Origin: Mixophyes australis
Lineage: Eukaryota > Chordata > Amphibia > Anura > Limnodynastidae
Assembly (NCBI GenBank): GCA_036250195.1
Contig: JAVHZZ010000006.1
Span: 76,447,369 to 76,511,368 of the forward strand
Direction: 5' to 3'
DNA: 64,000 nucleotides
In this document: one piece after another, positions 33,231-44,220 of the stretch
Numbering within the stretch: the first letter of the stretch is position 1
Layout of the letters: each line of letters opens with the position of its first letter
Made by a program: the position numbers and the translations under genes
The notes under the pieces: model-generated
Databases searched by the model: none
What the model was told of the DNA's origin: nothing
Seen by the model: only the letters and a program-made list of their open reading frames with translations

Positions 33231-33489
33231 GGGCCTGCTGGCACATGGGGTTCCCTGGCAGCCATGAATATGCTGGAACTTGTAGTACTGCAGTTACCAG
33301 CATGCCCAACCACTTAAAGACACCCAGGGCATGCTGGGACCTGTAGTGCACCATGGACAAAATGCTGATGCAACCATTTAATTTACATTATTATACCACA
33401 CCCAAGGCCCAGGGGTGTGGGAATAGCCCTAATGCAAACAGCAAGGGTCTGCCTATTCGTAGGGGTGGTTCTTTTTTTCAGGATGATCC

Positions 33490-34093
33490 CCCTAGGACAG
33501 TGGTCAGGGAACAGGGGTAAATTACCCCAAATGGGGTAAAAATGAAATTCCTGGGGGGAATGCTGCCGATTCACATGCTGTCAGTTGGATTGTAGACCCC
33601 TCTAAATGTGAAATTGCTGTTGTATCAGAAGAGCCTCAAGGGTTGGCAGAGGCACTTCTTGAGCTTCGATGCAAAAATGAAGCACGTATTGCATTTGAAA
33701 ACAAAGCAGATCTGTCATATTTTTGGATGTCAACAGCTACAAAGGCATTCAAAATTGCACACGAGGAGGCAGTCAAAAAGTTGCTGCCTTTTGCAACAAC
33801 CTACGGTACCTTTGCGAACAAGGATTTTCCACTCTAACGAACATAAAAACAAAGCAGAGAAATCGATTGGACGCTGAAGACTGTATCCAAATTGCTCGAC
33901 ATCATTTTTCCAAAACCTGAAGTTTTGAAGTTGAAGCTTTCAAATAAATTTTGAATGATTCAATAACATTTTGGATTCCAATAATTAATAATATATGATT
34001 TCCTTCCTTTCAAATCAAGGGGTAACGTCAGCTTATCTAAATATATTTGGGGGTAAAAGTTAAAAAAAGTTCCCTGACCCCTGCATTAGGAAG
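33490..34093 (+). mobile_element. Small hAT element carrying a transposase fragment
   Basis: The element is 33498-34085. Ends are CAGTGGTCAGGGAAC and, inverted, CAGGGGTCAGGGAAC. Flanking octamers CCCTAGGA (33490-33497) and CATTAGGA (34086-34093) match in 6 of 8. It is an internally deleted copy that kept the 3' part of the transposase gene. Confidence 0.75.
33640..33920 (+). pseudogene. hAT transposase C-terminal (hATC) remnant
   Basis: The first frame (33643-33837) reads ...LSYFWMSTATKAFKIAHEEA then LLPFATTY. After a shift near 33815 the sequence continues in another frame as YLCEQGFSTLTNIKTKQRN then RLDAEDCIQIA to a stop at about 33920. The Y-L-C-E-x-GFS-x-L block is the hATC dimerisation region with the catalytic-type Glu in hAT proteins of the ZBED5/SCAND3-like group (family knowledge). 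Catalytic Asp residues and the BED finger are absent because the 5' part of the gene is deleted. It is a different hAT lineage from elements 1-3. Not functional. Confidence 0.8.
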
Positions 34094-34310
34094 TTCAGCC
34101 CTGTGTGGACCGATCTAGGGCTGAATGGTACTGTGGCAGGGGGACCCCATGCTGCGGGTTTTCCTGCTATAGTGTTACCAGCACTGACTGGAATACCCTA
34201 GTGATGGTTTTGGCAATTTTGGGGAAGCCCCAATGCTTTTGCCGATACCATTCTAGGTACCAGCATTTACATTTGTGTGTATGTGTGTTAGGGGTGAGTG
34301 AGCACTCCTT

Positions 34311-37177
34311 TTTCAAAATGTTTATTTATTTATTTTTGTCCCATATCGCAAGACAAGCTTATAGTGCATAATATATTTTACTTTTAGATACAGTTCTGTA
34401 TTTTTAACCCAGGGCCATCTGTTAAACCATAATCAGCTGCAGACTGGGAATTGTAAACCATTATACACTGCACCATATACGCATAGAAATCCTGTTTGTA
34501 TTCTGTGATTTTCCAAAACCTGGAGGTTTAACCCTCCTAATTTCATGATTTGGGTGGTGTAATCCAGTTATGTTTAAGAAAAAAGTTATAGAGGATTACC
34601 ATTACAGCCAGGCACTACAGTCAGTCATAGGCAGCTTACATAGAGCAAGTCAGACTGAATTGATACATTTACTTAACCATTCACATTGACCCTGAAGGTT
34701 TACAATTCTGACCAGTTCCCAGGAACTACAAGAAGGCAAAAAGATTCATTTATTTTCCGGATGGAATTGCCTTTAATGGCAACAACAACTGAAGTGAATC
34801 CATACTTCTTGTTTGATATTCACAACAAAATGAGAGGTTATAAAGGAATCTGCCAAGAACCAAATTACAATGGAGACCCCTATTAGAGTACTAAACACTA
34901 TGACGCTCTTTCATTTTCAAACAATGCATGGCGTACCTTGTGTGAAGTTGCTCTGCACATGCTCAAAAGTTGACTTTACAGCAGTGGGAGGAACAGAGGA
35001 GGAAAGAAGCATATACATGTAGACAATATACAGTAAGAGTGTGCTGAGGCAAGAACATCCTGATTTATGTACTTCATGTAAGAATTTTTTTATGTATTTT
35101 TATTAATGATTGCAATATTAAGTGTAGTTAATGTATTTATGATTTTTTCTGTGCATTCTGATAGGACTATTGCGCATATGCATAGTGTGTATCCTGCACT
35201 GTGTTCTGTCTGTCTGCATACAATATAATCAGAGCGTACTGTTATGCACGTTTTGTCGCTATCCAATAACGATTGTCGAATCTCGATTTGTGTTTCCAAT
35301 GCACAAATATTTATTCTCAAACAGTAGCAGAATAATTCAAGTGAAATAATAATAAGTACAGCCGTTACTTATCGCAGGCGCTCTGAATCCAGTGAACAGT
35401 CATTCAGGTCTGAAGGCTGTGGACAAGATGACTGAACACTAGATGAAAAGCTTCTGCTTATATGCAGACAGAAATACAGTAAAACAATGCAGATGGTATG
35501 GCTTGCTTCTATTGGTCCAGGCTTCAGGAGGGTCCAGGGGGTTGCAGATCATAGGCTAGTTCAAACTAAAGAATCCAAAGGTGGGGGTCATCTCTCCAGG
35601 GGATGTGCTCCTTTCTTCCCGCCACGACTCCAGTTTCAACTAGTCCATTAGCATTTTATAGTCAGCATCATATTAAAGGTTTATTCCCTAACATCAATAA
35701 CTAGAGTATGCAATGTACGATCTCTTCGCTGAATGCACCGGTCAGCTGCTGATGTAAAGGGGATCAATATGATACCAGACATGACACGTTTCCTTTAACC
35801 TGTACCATATGTATTACTAATGTGCATATAACTTATAATATTACACATAAACACTACTATATTTCGACATAAATAACTATGTGTTGCGACTATAATTAAT
35901 GTGTACTATTTACAAAGATGCGTATTGGTGCGAATGTGTGTAAATATGTGTAAAAACCGCTATTGCCACGTGTTGTGGCTGCGTACGCCCTTCCACGCTG
36001 TAGCGTGCAATACGCATCTTTCAGACAAAGACAACCAAATCTGCTCGATATTAATTGAAATGACTTTATCCAATTTGCTGACTTCGACAGTACTTATACC
36101 AATATTCAAATGGAAGCGTTTCGTCCAAAGGAAACGTTTTACTTCCTATTTTGTAAAATCACAAATTGTATTCACATTGCATTCCAAGATGAATGAGGCC
36201 CTATATGTGGGTATATTCTCTGGGGTAATGTGCAGAACAAGAAAGCGCAAAATCTAGGAAAAGGGCCAATTAAAATGAAGAAGGAGAGTGTAAATTACAG
36301 CAAACTATAAAATCCTATAAATTACAGTAAACTATAAAATCCTAGAATGTAAAATAGTGTATGACTGGAGGAGATGAACTGTGCTGTGTAGGTTGGGTTT
36401 TCATAAATGGCTCATAGAGTGTATATAAAGAATTTATTTAACAATAGTTTTCATCGAGGCTTACCAAGTCCCAGTGGTTGCAGTAATTGAATTACCTCCA
36501 CTGGTCACTGACGGTGATGCTGGTGCATACAGTAAATCTTTTAATACAAATCACTCTATTGATGTTATAAAGGATGTTGTCAGCACAAGTGAATTTATCC
36601 TGACAAGGTAGAATACTTGCAGCGCTTCTCCCATCAGTATCTACGCTGATCTTTTTCAGGTCTTTACAATTTCAAAACAATAAATCTGTGCCGGGCAAGC
36701 CTTTCATGACTAACAAATATTCATGCACTTTGTATGGCTTCTATCTAAGCCTGCGGTCTCATTTCAATTTGCCATTACTCTTTTCCTACACAGTTATATC
36801 TGTGTACAGTAGTTTCCTATTAAATGATTTAATTCTTGGCAGCTTTCACTAAAAGGAGAACTTCAGCAACTTAAGCTTTTTCTTCCTGGAGGCACAATAG
36901 CCAGACAGTTGGAAATTAAGTCAAGAAGACAAAATAAACACATTTTTTCATGGGCTCTGTGGACCAATTGGAGACTGCATTAGAGTTTTAGCCCCTCTAT
37001 GCATACATGTGTCCGTAACGTCATAAAGATACTTATTACTGAACCATTATACTGGACCCTAAACTGCTAACTAATAAACATTTTAGCATTAAAACAGACC
37101 TCACCTAGAGTACAGTGTTCAGAAAACATTAAAGCGGACCTTTCACCATAAAATAAAGTAATCAGCCAGAACATACT
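34311..37177. other. No gene; old dispersed repeats
   Basis: Block 34990-35230 resembles 45500-45760 (shared CTTGATTTATGT then ATTTTTATTAATGATTG-like words). Block 36100-36210 shares a TTCACATTGCATTCCAAGATGAAT-like end with 57670-57710. The palindrome GCGTATTG/CAATACGC flanks 35919-36016. Nothing coding was recognised; the frame at 35901-36257 lacks motifs. Confidence 0.35.
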
Positions 37178-37498
37178 GGGTCTAATGCATTAAGGAAAGT
37201 AATGCAGATTAAATGAGCAACTTTGCACCTTGGCAAAACAATATTGCATTGGAGCGGGAGCTAAATTTAAAATCTCGGGACAGATTTATAATTGGGGTAG
37301 GGAACGTTCTAGATCAACTTTAAATTTCAGTGTAAAAATAAAGCTATCAAGTATTTGTGTATTACATGAGAAAACAGCCAGTATTTAACTTATGTGCAAA
37401 ATAATAAACTAATATGCACCCCTTGCATTGTATCATGGTTTGTCCAGGAGAAAATTTACTCATTTCTTTTGCCTTACTTTCCTTAATGAATCAGGCCC
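37178..37498. mobile_element. Palindromic MITE family A copy with 3-bp TSD
   Basis: Ends GGGTCTAATGCATTAAGG and, inverted, GGGCCTGATTCATTAAGG. The trinucleotide ACT flanks both sides (37175-37177 and 37499-37501). Confidence 0.7.
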
Positions 37499-37501
37499 AC
37501 T

Positions 37502-38151
37502 ATGTTACCAAGTACTTCCTCCTCAGTATGTTTTTAACTAACAAAAAAACCTACAGAGGTGAAATAACTTTTTAATGCATTACAATGTTTTTGCTGCAGA
37601 TAGAGTATGCTGACTTGGATGTTTTGCACAATCATTAAATAATTATAGTACGTTCAACATATTTGTAAGTACGCCCATTGTAATGTCTCGGATCTTTACT
37701 TGTGAGCTGGCCCTGTAAGGCTAGTGTCACACCTAGAGTAGAGACGAATTTGGCCGATTCAGAAATTCTGATAAATTTTGGCAAATTTCAGAGGTTCACA
37801 TGTTCACAAATTTGGCAAATAATTAACGCCCACTGAAGAATCAGTACAATCACAGTGTATGGAATGTAAAGAAACCAATCAGCAAACACCAACAAATGTC
37901 ATATGCCTATAGCCTTAGAAAATGAGCTTACAGCACGTCGGGCACTCATTCTTCCTGAATATACTAGGTGAAATGTATATTGATGTTCTCTGCTAATATT
38001 AGTAGCTCAGACTACTGTACACTCACTTGCCCGTTGCATTCCCTATATAGCTGTGTGAACAATATTGCAGCATTGACTGCAATGCTGCCGTACCTGCTCT
38101 AAATCACAATTGTTTCTGTATTTTTCCATTAGCACAATTAGCTATCTATGT
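37502..38151. other. No recognisable gene or repeat
   Basis: AT-rich host sequence left of hAT element 3. Confidence 0.4.
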
Positions 38152-38475
38152 GTAGGAATTAGGGATGTGCACCGGCGACTTTTGGTGTCTCGTGTTTTCT
38201 GTTTTGGATTCGGATTTTCGCGATGTTTTGGGTTCGGATTTGTTTTGCAAAACACCTGCCGAAAGGTTTTGGTTCGGATTTAAGGTTTTGGATTCGGATT
38301 TTTTTGGAAAAAAGCATAAAAAGTTCAAAAATCAAGTTTTTGGGCTTATTTTCACTCTTACGCTATTATTAACCTCAATAACATTCAATAACAAGCATTT
38401 CCACTAATTTACAGTGTATTCTGAACACCTCACAATATAGTTATTAGTCCAAAACATTGCAACGAGGTATCTTTC

Positions 38476-39050
38476 TGGACTGCGTAGTGGAGTGGTCCCC
38501 ACAATATAATAAGAAAACCATCAACTGGTCTTATCGCACCAAAAAATGTACCTGGACTGCGTAGAGGAGTGGGTCACCACAATATAATTTAAAAACCCTG
38601 AACTTGTATGATTCACACAAATAAATGTATCTGGACTGCGTAGAGGAGTGGGTCACCACAATATAATTTAAAAACCCTGAACTTGTATGATTCGCACCAA
38701 TAAATGTATCTGGACTGCGTAGAGGAGTGGGTCACCACAATATAATAAGAAAACCATCAACTGGTCTTAATCGCACCAAAAAATGTACCTGGACTGCGTA
38801 GAGGAGTGGGTCACCACAATATAATTTAAAAACCCTGAACTTCGATGATTCGCACCAATAAATGTATCTGGACTGCGTAGAGGAGTGGGTCACCACAATA
38901 TAATTTAAAAACCCTGAACTTGTATGATTCGCACCAATAAATGTATCTGGACTGCGTAGAGGAGTGGGTCACCACAGTATAATTAATAAAAAACCCTCCA
39001 CGGCTCTGAATTTCCCCCAAAAATATTCTGGACTGTGTAGTGGGGTGGCC
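38476..39050 (-). repeat. About 79-bp tandem array in the 3' flank of hAT element 3
   Basis: CTGGACTGCGTAG starts a unit at about 38478, 38551, 38631, 38711, 38790, 38869, 38948 and 39027. Two unit types differ in the filler (AAAACCCTGAACTTGTATGA versus AAAACCATCAACTGGTCTTA). It lies between the transposase stop (39466) and the element end. Confidence 0.9.
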
Positions 39051-39465
39051 CCGGTACTAAATTTGATACCTGGGCCACAATACCTCCTCCAAGTTCCAAG
39101 TGTAGTGTTTATAACATATTAACACTACACTAATTCTAGCACGTCAAACCCTCTTGTTTTAAATAATGACAGGGCATTTAACTTTTGATTAAATTTTTTG
39201 AATTTGTTGACATTTTCTTTTACTTTTTGAACATGGCAAACGACTGTTGAATGGTCACATAATGCCAAAAAAATAGTTGCAAGATGGAATTGTCCTTGGG
39301 CCCTCCCACCCACCCTTATGTTGTTGAAATAGGACATGCACACTTTAACAAACCAATCATTTCAGCGACAGGGCCTACCAAACAACTGTGGCTGAAATGA
39401 TTGGTTTGTTTGGGCCCCCACACCAAAAAAACAATTCATCTCTCCCTGTACAAACTAAACAGGCT

Positions 39466-41622
39466 CTACTGAGGAAAGATGTCGTCCTCATCCTCAACCT
39501 CTGATTCCTCTCCCCCTACAGTGTGTACTTCCTCCTCCTCACACATTATCAATTCATCACCGCTGGACTCCACAACCACAGGTCCCTCTGTACTATCTGG
39601 AGGGCAGTGCTGTACTTCATTGAGGAATTGATTATTCATTTTTATAAACATCATTTTTTCAACGTTGTGAGGAAGCAACCTCCTTTGCCGCTCACTGACC
39701 AGGTTCCCCGCTGCACTAAAAACTCTTTCCGAGTACACACTGGAGGGGGGACAACTCAGGTAAAATAGAGCCAGTTTGTACAGGGGCTTCCAAACTGCCT
39801 TTTTTTCCTGCCAGTAACAATATGGACTGTCTGACATGTCTATTTGGATGGTGTCAGCAAAATAATCCTCCACCATTTTTTCAATTGTGACAGCATCCAA
39901 TGCAGCGACAGTAGACATGTCTGCAATGGTTGGCAGGTCCTTCAGTCCGGACCAGATGTTATCAGCATCCCCGCCAGCGGCTCTTTTAGGAAAACTGAGC
40001 TTTTTCCTCGCAGCCATAGATGTGGAAGAAAATGAGGGTGGAGCTGTTGGCATGTCACGGTCCTCTTCAGAGGACAATCTCCTGACCAGAAGGTCTTTGC
40101 ACCACTGTAGACTTGTGTCCACCGGAAACAGAGACACAACATACGCTTTAAACCGAGGATCGAGCACGGTGGCCAGAATGTATTCCTCTGACTTTAAAAG
40201 AGTGACCACCCTCGGATCCTGGCAAAGCGTACGAAGGGCTTCATCCACAAAAGCTACATGCTTTGTTGGATCGCAATGCTTTACCAGCTCCTCCCTCACT
40301 TTCTCCAGCTGCTTCTGCAACAGCCTGATCAGGGGAATGACCTGACTCAAGCTGGCAGTGTCGGAACTGACTTCTCGTGTGGCAAGTTCAAACGGCTGGA
40401 GAACCTTGCACAACACGGAAATCAGTCTCCACTGCGCTTGACTCAGGCGCATCCCCACTCCTTTGCCTATGTCGTAGGTGGCTGTGTAGGCCTGAATGGC
40501 CTTTTGCTGCTCCTCCATCCTCTGCAGCATACAGAGGGTGGAGTTCCAGCGTGTCACAACCTCTTGTTTGAGGTGATGGCAGGGCAGGTTCATGCTTTTT
40601 TGATGTGCCTCTAGTCTGCGGTAGGCACTGGCTGAATGCCGAAAGTGTCCAGCAATTTTGCGCGCCACCGCAAGCATCTCCTGCACACCCCTGTCACTCT
40701 TGAGGTAATGCTGCACCACCAAATTAATGGTGTGTGCAAAACATGGGACGTGCTGGAGATTGCCCATATTTAATGCCCGCACAATGTTACTGGCATTGTC
40801 TGACACCACAAATCCCCATGAGAGTCTAAGTGGGGTAAGCCACTGGGAGATAATTTCCCTCAGTTTCTCTAATATGTTGTCAGCGTTGTGCCTCTTATTA
40901 AAGCATGTAATACACAATGTTGCCTGCCTTTGCACGAGCAGCCATTTTGTAGATGCTGCTACTGATGCAGCTGTTGCTGTTGCTTTGGAAGGCGATGCAT
41001 CTACCCAGTGGGCTGTCACAGTCATATAGTCCTTCGTTTGCCCAGAACCACTTGTCCACATGTCCGTGGTTAAGTGGACAGTGGGTACAACCGCATTTTT
41101 CAGAGCACTGAGGACACTTGATCGTACTTCTCTGTACATTTTTGGTATCGCCTGCCTAGTGAAGTGGAATCTCGATGGGATTTGGTACCGGGGACACAAT
41201 ACCTCCATCAACCCTCTAAATCCCACTCCACTGATGGCGGACACCGGGCGCACGTCTAACACCAACATTGCAGTTACAGCCGCAGTTATACGCTTTGCAA
41301 TAGGGTGACTACTATCGTATTTTGTGGTCATGGCAAACGACTGTTGGACGGTCAATTGTTTTGTGAAAGACTTAGCGGTCTTACGACTTCCCCTCTGGGA
41401 AGATGACCAACTAACAGCAGCAACAGCAGCAGTGGCAGTAGTAGGCGTACCGCTGCAGGATTCCTCGGATGAATCCCGTATTGGAGAGGACTCAGTCTGG
41501 CTGCTGATTTGGGCTGCAGGACTCAATCTGATGGAGATCGTTAAGGAAGTTGACGAGAAGGGTGTTGCTGGTGTGTATCCAACTGGACCACGGGATTTAG
41601 GGTCCCTGTACCGATGACGGTC
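39466..41622 (-). CDS. hAT superfamily transposase (DDE core plus hATC), element 3
   Basis: Predicted enzyme for cut-and-paste transposition of the element, acting in the nucleus. The frame is open from 41622 to the stop at 39466. Numbering from 41526 gives 686 residues. Visible parts: a Ser/Ala-rich linker (1-55); DNA-binding-type helices around QLTVQQSFA (57-65); first catalytic Asp in TTDMWTSGSG (D155); second Asp in VVSDNASNIV (D243); CFAHTINLVVQ (262-272); TRWNST (325-330); LATVLDPRFK (451-460); and the hATC region 548-635 with SSVYSERVFSAAGNLVSE (catalytic-type Glu at 600). An acidic tail ends the protein. All three D/D/E positions are present and there is no internal stop. There is no good ATG at the 5' end. 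The frame follows the BED-finger frame with an 82-base overlap and a -1 offset. It is therefore most likely the second part of one protein split by a single-base indel, or less likely by programmed frameshifting. Confidence 0.92.
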   Translation of the reverse strand, partial: DRHRYRDPKSRGPVGYTPATPFSSTSLTISIRLSPAAQISSQTESSPIRDSSEESCSGTPTTATAAVAAVSWSSSQRGSRKTAKSFTKQLTVQQSFAMTTKYDSSHPIAKRITAAVTAMLVLDVRPVSAISGVGFRGLMEVLCPRYQIPSRFHFTRQAIPKMYREVRSSVLSALKNAVVPTVHLTTDMWTSGSGQTKDYMTVTAHWVDASPSKATATAASVAASTKWLLVQRQATLCITCFNKRHNADNILEKLREIISQWLTPLRLSWGFVVSDNASNIVRALNMGNLQHVPCFAHTINLVVQHYLKSDRGVQEMLAVARKIAGHFRHSASAYRRLEAHQKSMNLPCHHLKQEVVTRWNSTLCMLQRMEEQQKAIQAYTATYDIGKGVGMRLSQAQWRLISVLCKVLQPFELATREVSSDTASLSQVIPLIRLLQKQLEKVREELVKHCDPTKHVAFVDEALRTLCQDPRVVTLLKSEEYILATVLDPRFKAYVVSLFPVDTSLQWCKDLLVRRLSSEEDRDMPTAPPSFSSTSMAARKKLSFPKRAAGGDADNIWSGLKDLPTIADMSTVAALDAVTIEKMVEDYFADTIQIDMSDSPYCYWQEKKAVWKPLYKLALFYLSCPPSSVYSERVFSAAGNLVSERQRRLLPHNVEKMMFIKMNNQFLNEVQHCPPDSTEGPVVVESSGDELIMCEEEEVHTVGGEESEVEDEDDIFPQ

Positions 41623-42461
41623 CTAGCCCCAGTTCCTGAACTAACCACTGAACTATGAAGGTTATTCAGGTGACGTATAAGGGAGGATGTCCCTAGGTGG
41701 GCAAGATCCTTACCCCTGCTTATTTGAGCTTTACATAAGCTACATATGTCCATACATTGGTTGTCTGGATTTGGATAAAAATAACTCCAGACCGAAGAGG
41801 TGCATTTTTTGGTCTTCTGACCAGGCATGACGATGGGCTTTTTCATCCCATGGACATCAGCTGTTTCCCCCCCTGGTGCCTCATTTACAATAACCACATC
41901 ACCATCCTCATCATCAAGTTCCTCCACAGCGCCAGCTACATCATCAATAGCCTCCTCCCGAGCCACCTCTTCCCGTACAGTGATGGGAAGGTCAGGCTTG
42001 ACAACCACCAACACCCTTGGACTCGCCTTGGGGATTTGTGATAATTTCTCTTTAGAAGGCAGAGTTGTTTGCTGTTTTGTTGCTGACAGCATAACTCTCT
42101 TCAATTTTTTGTAGGGGGGGGGAGGAGGATGAGGGCTAAGATCCTTGGGTGAAGATGGACCACTAGTCATGAACACAGGCCAGGGCCTAAGCCGTTCCTT
42201 GCCACTACGTGTCGTAAATGGCATATTGGCAACTTTACGTTTCTCCTCAGATGATTTTAAGTTTCTCTTTTTGCTTTTTTTTGAGAACTTGGGCTTTTTG
42301 GATTTTACATGCCCTGTACTAGGAGATTGGGCATCGGGCTTGGAAGACGACGTTGATGGCATTTCATCGTCTATGTCATGACTAGTGGCAGCAGCTTCAG
42401 CATTAGGAGGAAGTGGGTCTTGATCTTTCCCTACTTTACCCTCCAAATTTTTGCTCTCCAT
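41541..42461 (-). CDS. BED zinc-finger N-terminal part of the hAT transposase, element 3
   Basis: The start is taken at MESKNLEGK (42461), since elements 1 and 2 begin MDSKQ at the same place; an upstream in-frame Met at 42485 is also possible. Features, numbered from 42485: a lysine-rich likely nuclear localisation segment (61-82, KSKKPKFSKKSKKR); conserved KVANMPFTTRSGKERLRP (84-101; elements 1 and 2 have MPFYT); an acidic patch (188-197); then a BED finger at 230-280 with W233, C248, C251, H272 and H277. The BED finger binds DNA. The frame ends at TAA 41541 shortly after the finger, in a segment overlapping the transposase frame. A separate short DNA-binding protein is possible, but a split single gene is more likely. 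Confidence 0.88.
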   Translation of the reverse strand: MESKNLEGKVGKDQDPLPPNAEAAATSHDIDDEMPSTSSSKPDAQSPSTGHVKSKKPKFSKKSKKRNLKSSEEKRKVANMPFTTRSGKERLRPWPVFMTSGPSSPKDLSPHPPPPPYKKLKRVMLSATKQQTTLPSKEKLSQIPKASPRVLVVVKPDLPITVREEVAREEAIDDVAGAVEELDDEDGDVVIVNEAPGGETADVHGMKKPIVMPGQKTKKCTSSVWSYFYPNPDNQCMDICSLCKAQISRGKDLAHLGTSSLIRHLNNLHSSVVSSGTGARTVIGTGTLNPVVQLDTHQQHPSRQLP

Positions 42462-42479
42462 TATATGTAGCACAAGATA

Positions 42480-43176
42480 CTGCACAATGTGTGAACTTGG
42501 TAATATTGCAGTACCAATGGGCTTATACTGCAGGATTAGTTTTGCAAATTTTGTTGTAATTTAATTTTTTTAATTTTTTTTTTTTTATTAACTTTTTTTT
42601 AATTTTTTTAAACACTTGGTAATATTGGGGAAATAACTATGCCCTTAGAAGCACAGAGCACGGGACACAGGACCACTGGACTGAACAGGACACAGCACAC
42701 AGGACCCAGCAGCACCACTGAACTCAAAATTGACAGAGCACAGCACACAGCACCACTGGACTGATACTGCAGAATGTGTGAACTTTGTAATATTGCAGCA
42801 GTACCACTGGACTTTTACTGCTGAATGTGTGAACTTGGTAATATTGCAGTACCAATGGGCTTATACTGCAGGATTGGTTTGGCAAATTTTGTTGTAATTA
42901 AAATAAAATTTAATTAGTTTTTTGTATTTTTTTTTATTAACTTTTTTTTAATTTTTTAAACACTTGGGAATATTGGGGAAATAACTATGCCCTTAGAAGC
43001 ACAGAGCACGGGACACAGGACCACTGGACTGAACAGGACACAGCACACAGGACCCAGCAGCACCACTGAACTCAAAATTGACAGAGCACAGCACACAGCA
43101 CCACTGGACTGATACTGCAGAACACAGCACAGCACAGCACTAAACAGCACAGGATGAGATCTACCAGAACAGAGGA
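42480..43176 (-). repeat. About 348-bp tandem duplication upstream of the hAT gene (element 3)
   Basis: Two long near-identical copies. GCACAGAGCACGGGACACAG occurs at 42651 and again at 42999. TTGCAGTACCAATGGGCTTA and the T-rich tract are also repeated at the same spacing. The duplication covers the presumed promoter and 5' leader. Confidence 0.9.
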
Positions 43177-43416
43177 CCACCTAACACACCCTCCCTCTAC
43201 CCTGATCAATGCCCGAGTGAAGATGGCGGCGACTAGCGGGGAATTTATAGGTTCCGAGTATCGCGAGATCCGACAACGGGATTATGACTCAGAGCCTCGG
43301 TTTCAAGTTTTCATTTGGCGCCAATACCCGGATCTGTCTCGGATCCGACTCAGATCGGAAAGGTTCGGGTGGGCTCGGATTCACAAAATCCGAGTGCGCT
43401 CATCTCTATTAGGAAT

Positions 43417-44214
43417 ACCCATGCAGTTCATTGTAATCTCACCCTGTGATACATAGATGTACAAATACCCAGGCAATACACTGTAATATCAACCAATGTA
43501 TTTCTTTAAACACACTGATAGGAAATTTCTTTTTCTTTTTTCAATACTTCCTATTCACGCTATTTACTATTGAGGTGTAGAAATCCACAGGTGATATTAC
43601 ACAGGTGAGTGGCTAAATGTTTTACTGAAGGGGAAAATGTTTTAGTACAGGAGTGATGGAGGTGAATGTCTTACAACAGAGGTGAATACTAAAAAGGTGA
43701 TGTCTTATTACAGAAATGAAGGGGGGACTGTGTTACTACAGAAGAAAGGGAATCCAAATGTGTTACAGAGCAGGCCAAGAGGTACAGAGGGTGATGGAAT
43801 ATTAGAAGGAGAACACAAGGAAAGAGGGTCCTGCTCGTGAGAGCTTACATCCTAAACAAAAGGGGAAGACACAAATAGGGTGGTGCCGACTTTGGGAGTG
43901 GGGTACGACTCTTTATCACAAAAGATGAACGATTATTACATGAATCCATCACTCGCTTGGCAAAAAAATGTTCTTCCTTATATTTCCTTTCAGTCTTTTT
44001 CCCTCCAAACGTGTTTCCTTGTTTTAGAAATGATCTTATTGTAAAGAATACGGCCATCCTGAACTATTAATCATTTTTATATTTTTACGTTTCTATCACT
44101 CCCTTCTGTCCTCTAAGCAGTACAATATTTAGCATGTAGTCTTTCCTGAACATTTTTGTTATATAGCGCATGCACCATTTTAGAAGCCCTTCACTGAATA
44201 GTTTGTCATTTTTT
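43417..44214. other. No gene; possible old SINE-like piece near 43805-43860
   Basis: CTCGTGAGAGCTTACATCCT resembles a block at 16580. Otherwise nothing recognised. Confidence 0.35.
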
Positions 44215-44220
44215 TTTTCT

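Larger units (their letters stand above)
33231..34310. repeat. Older dispersed repeat, host to a nested hAT element
   Basis: GC-richer sequence containing inverted words AGCATGCCCAACCACTTAAA and CAGGGCATGCTGGGACCTGT. It continues through GGATGATCCCCCTAGGA, is interrupted by the hAT at 33498-34085, and resumes with AAGTTCAGCCCTGTGTGGAC. Family not identified. Confidence 0.45.
38152..43416 (-). mobile_element. hAT element 3, nearly intact autonomous-type copy
   Basis: The element is 38160-43408. The left end TAGGGATGTGC and the right end (inverted) TAGAGATGAGC match elements 1 and 2. Flanking octamers GTAGGAAT (38152-38159) and TTAGGAAT (43409-43416) agree in 7 of 8. It holds a BED-finger frame (42461-41541) and a transposase frame (41622-39466), both on the minus strand and in one-frame offset. 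Near the right end, CTCGGAT and ATCCGAG (43374-43394) form a subterminal hairpin. Both flanks carry their own tandem repeats. Confidence 0.93.

Noticed and set aside
38476..39050. CRISPR-like array
   Set aside because: Units of about 79 bp are homologous along their whole length, with no unique spacers, and lie inside a eukaryotic transposon.
39887..41617. Several plus-strand frames of 80-150 codons
   Set aside because: Antisense shadows of the hAT element 3 transposase.
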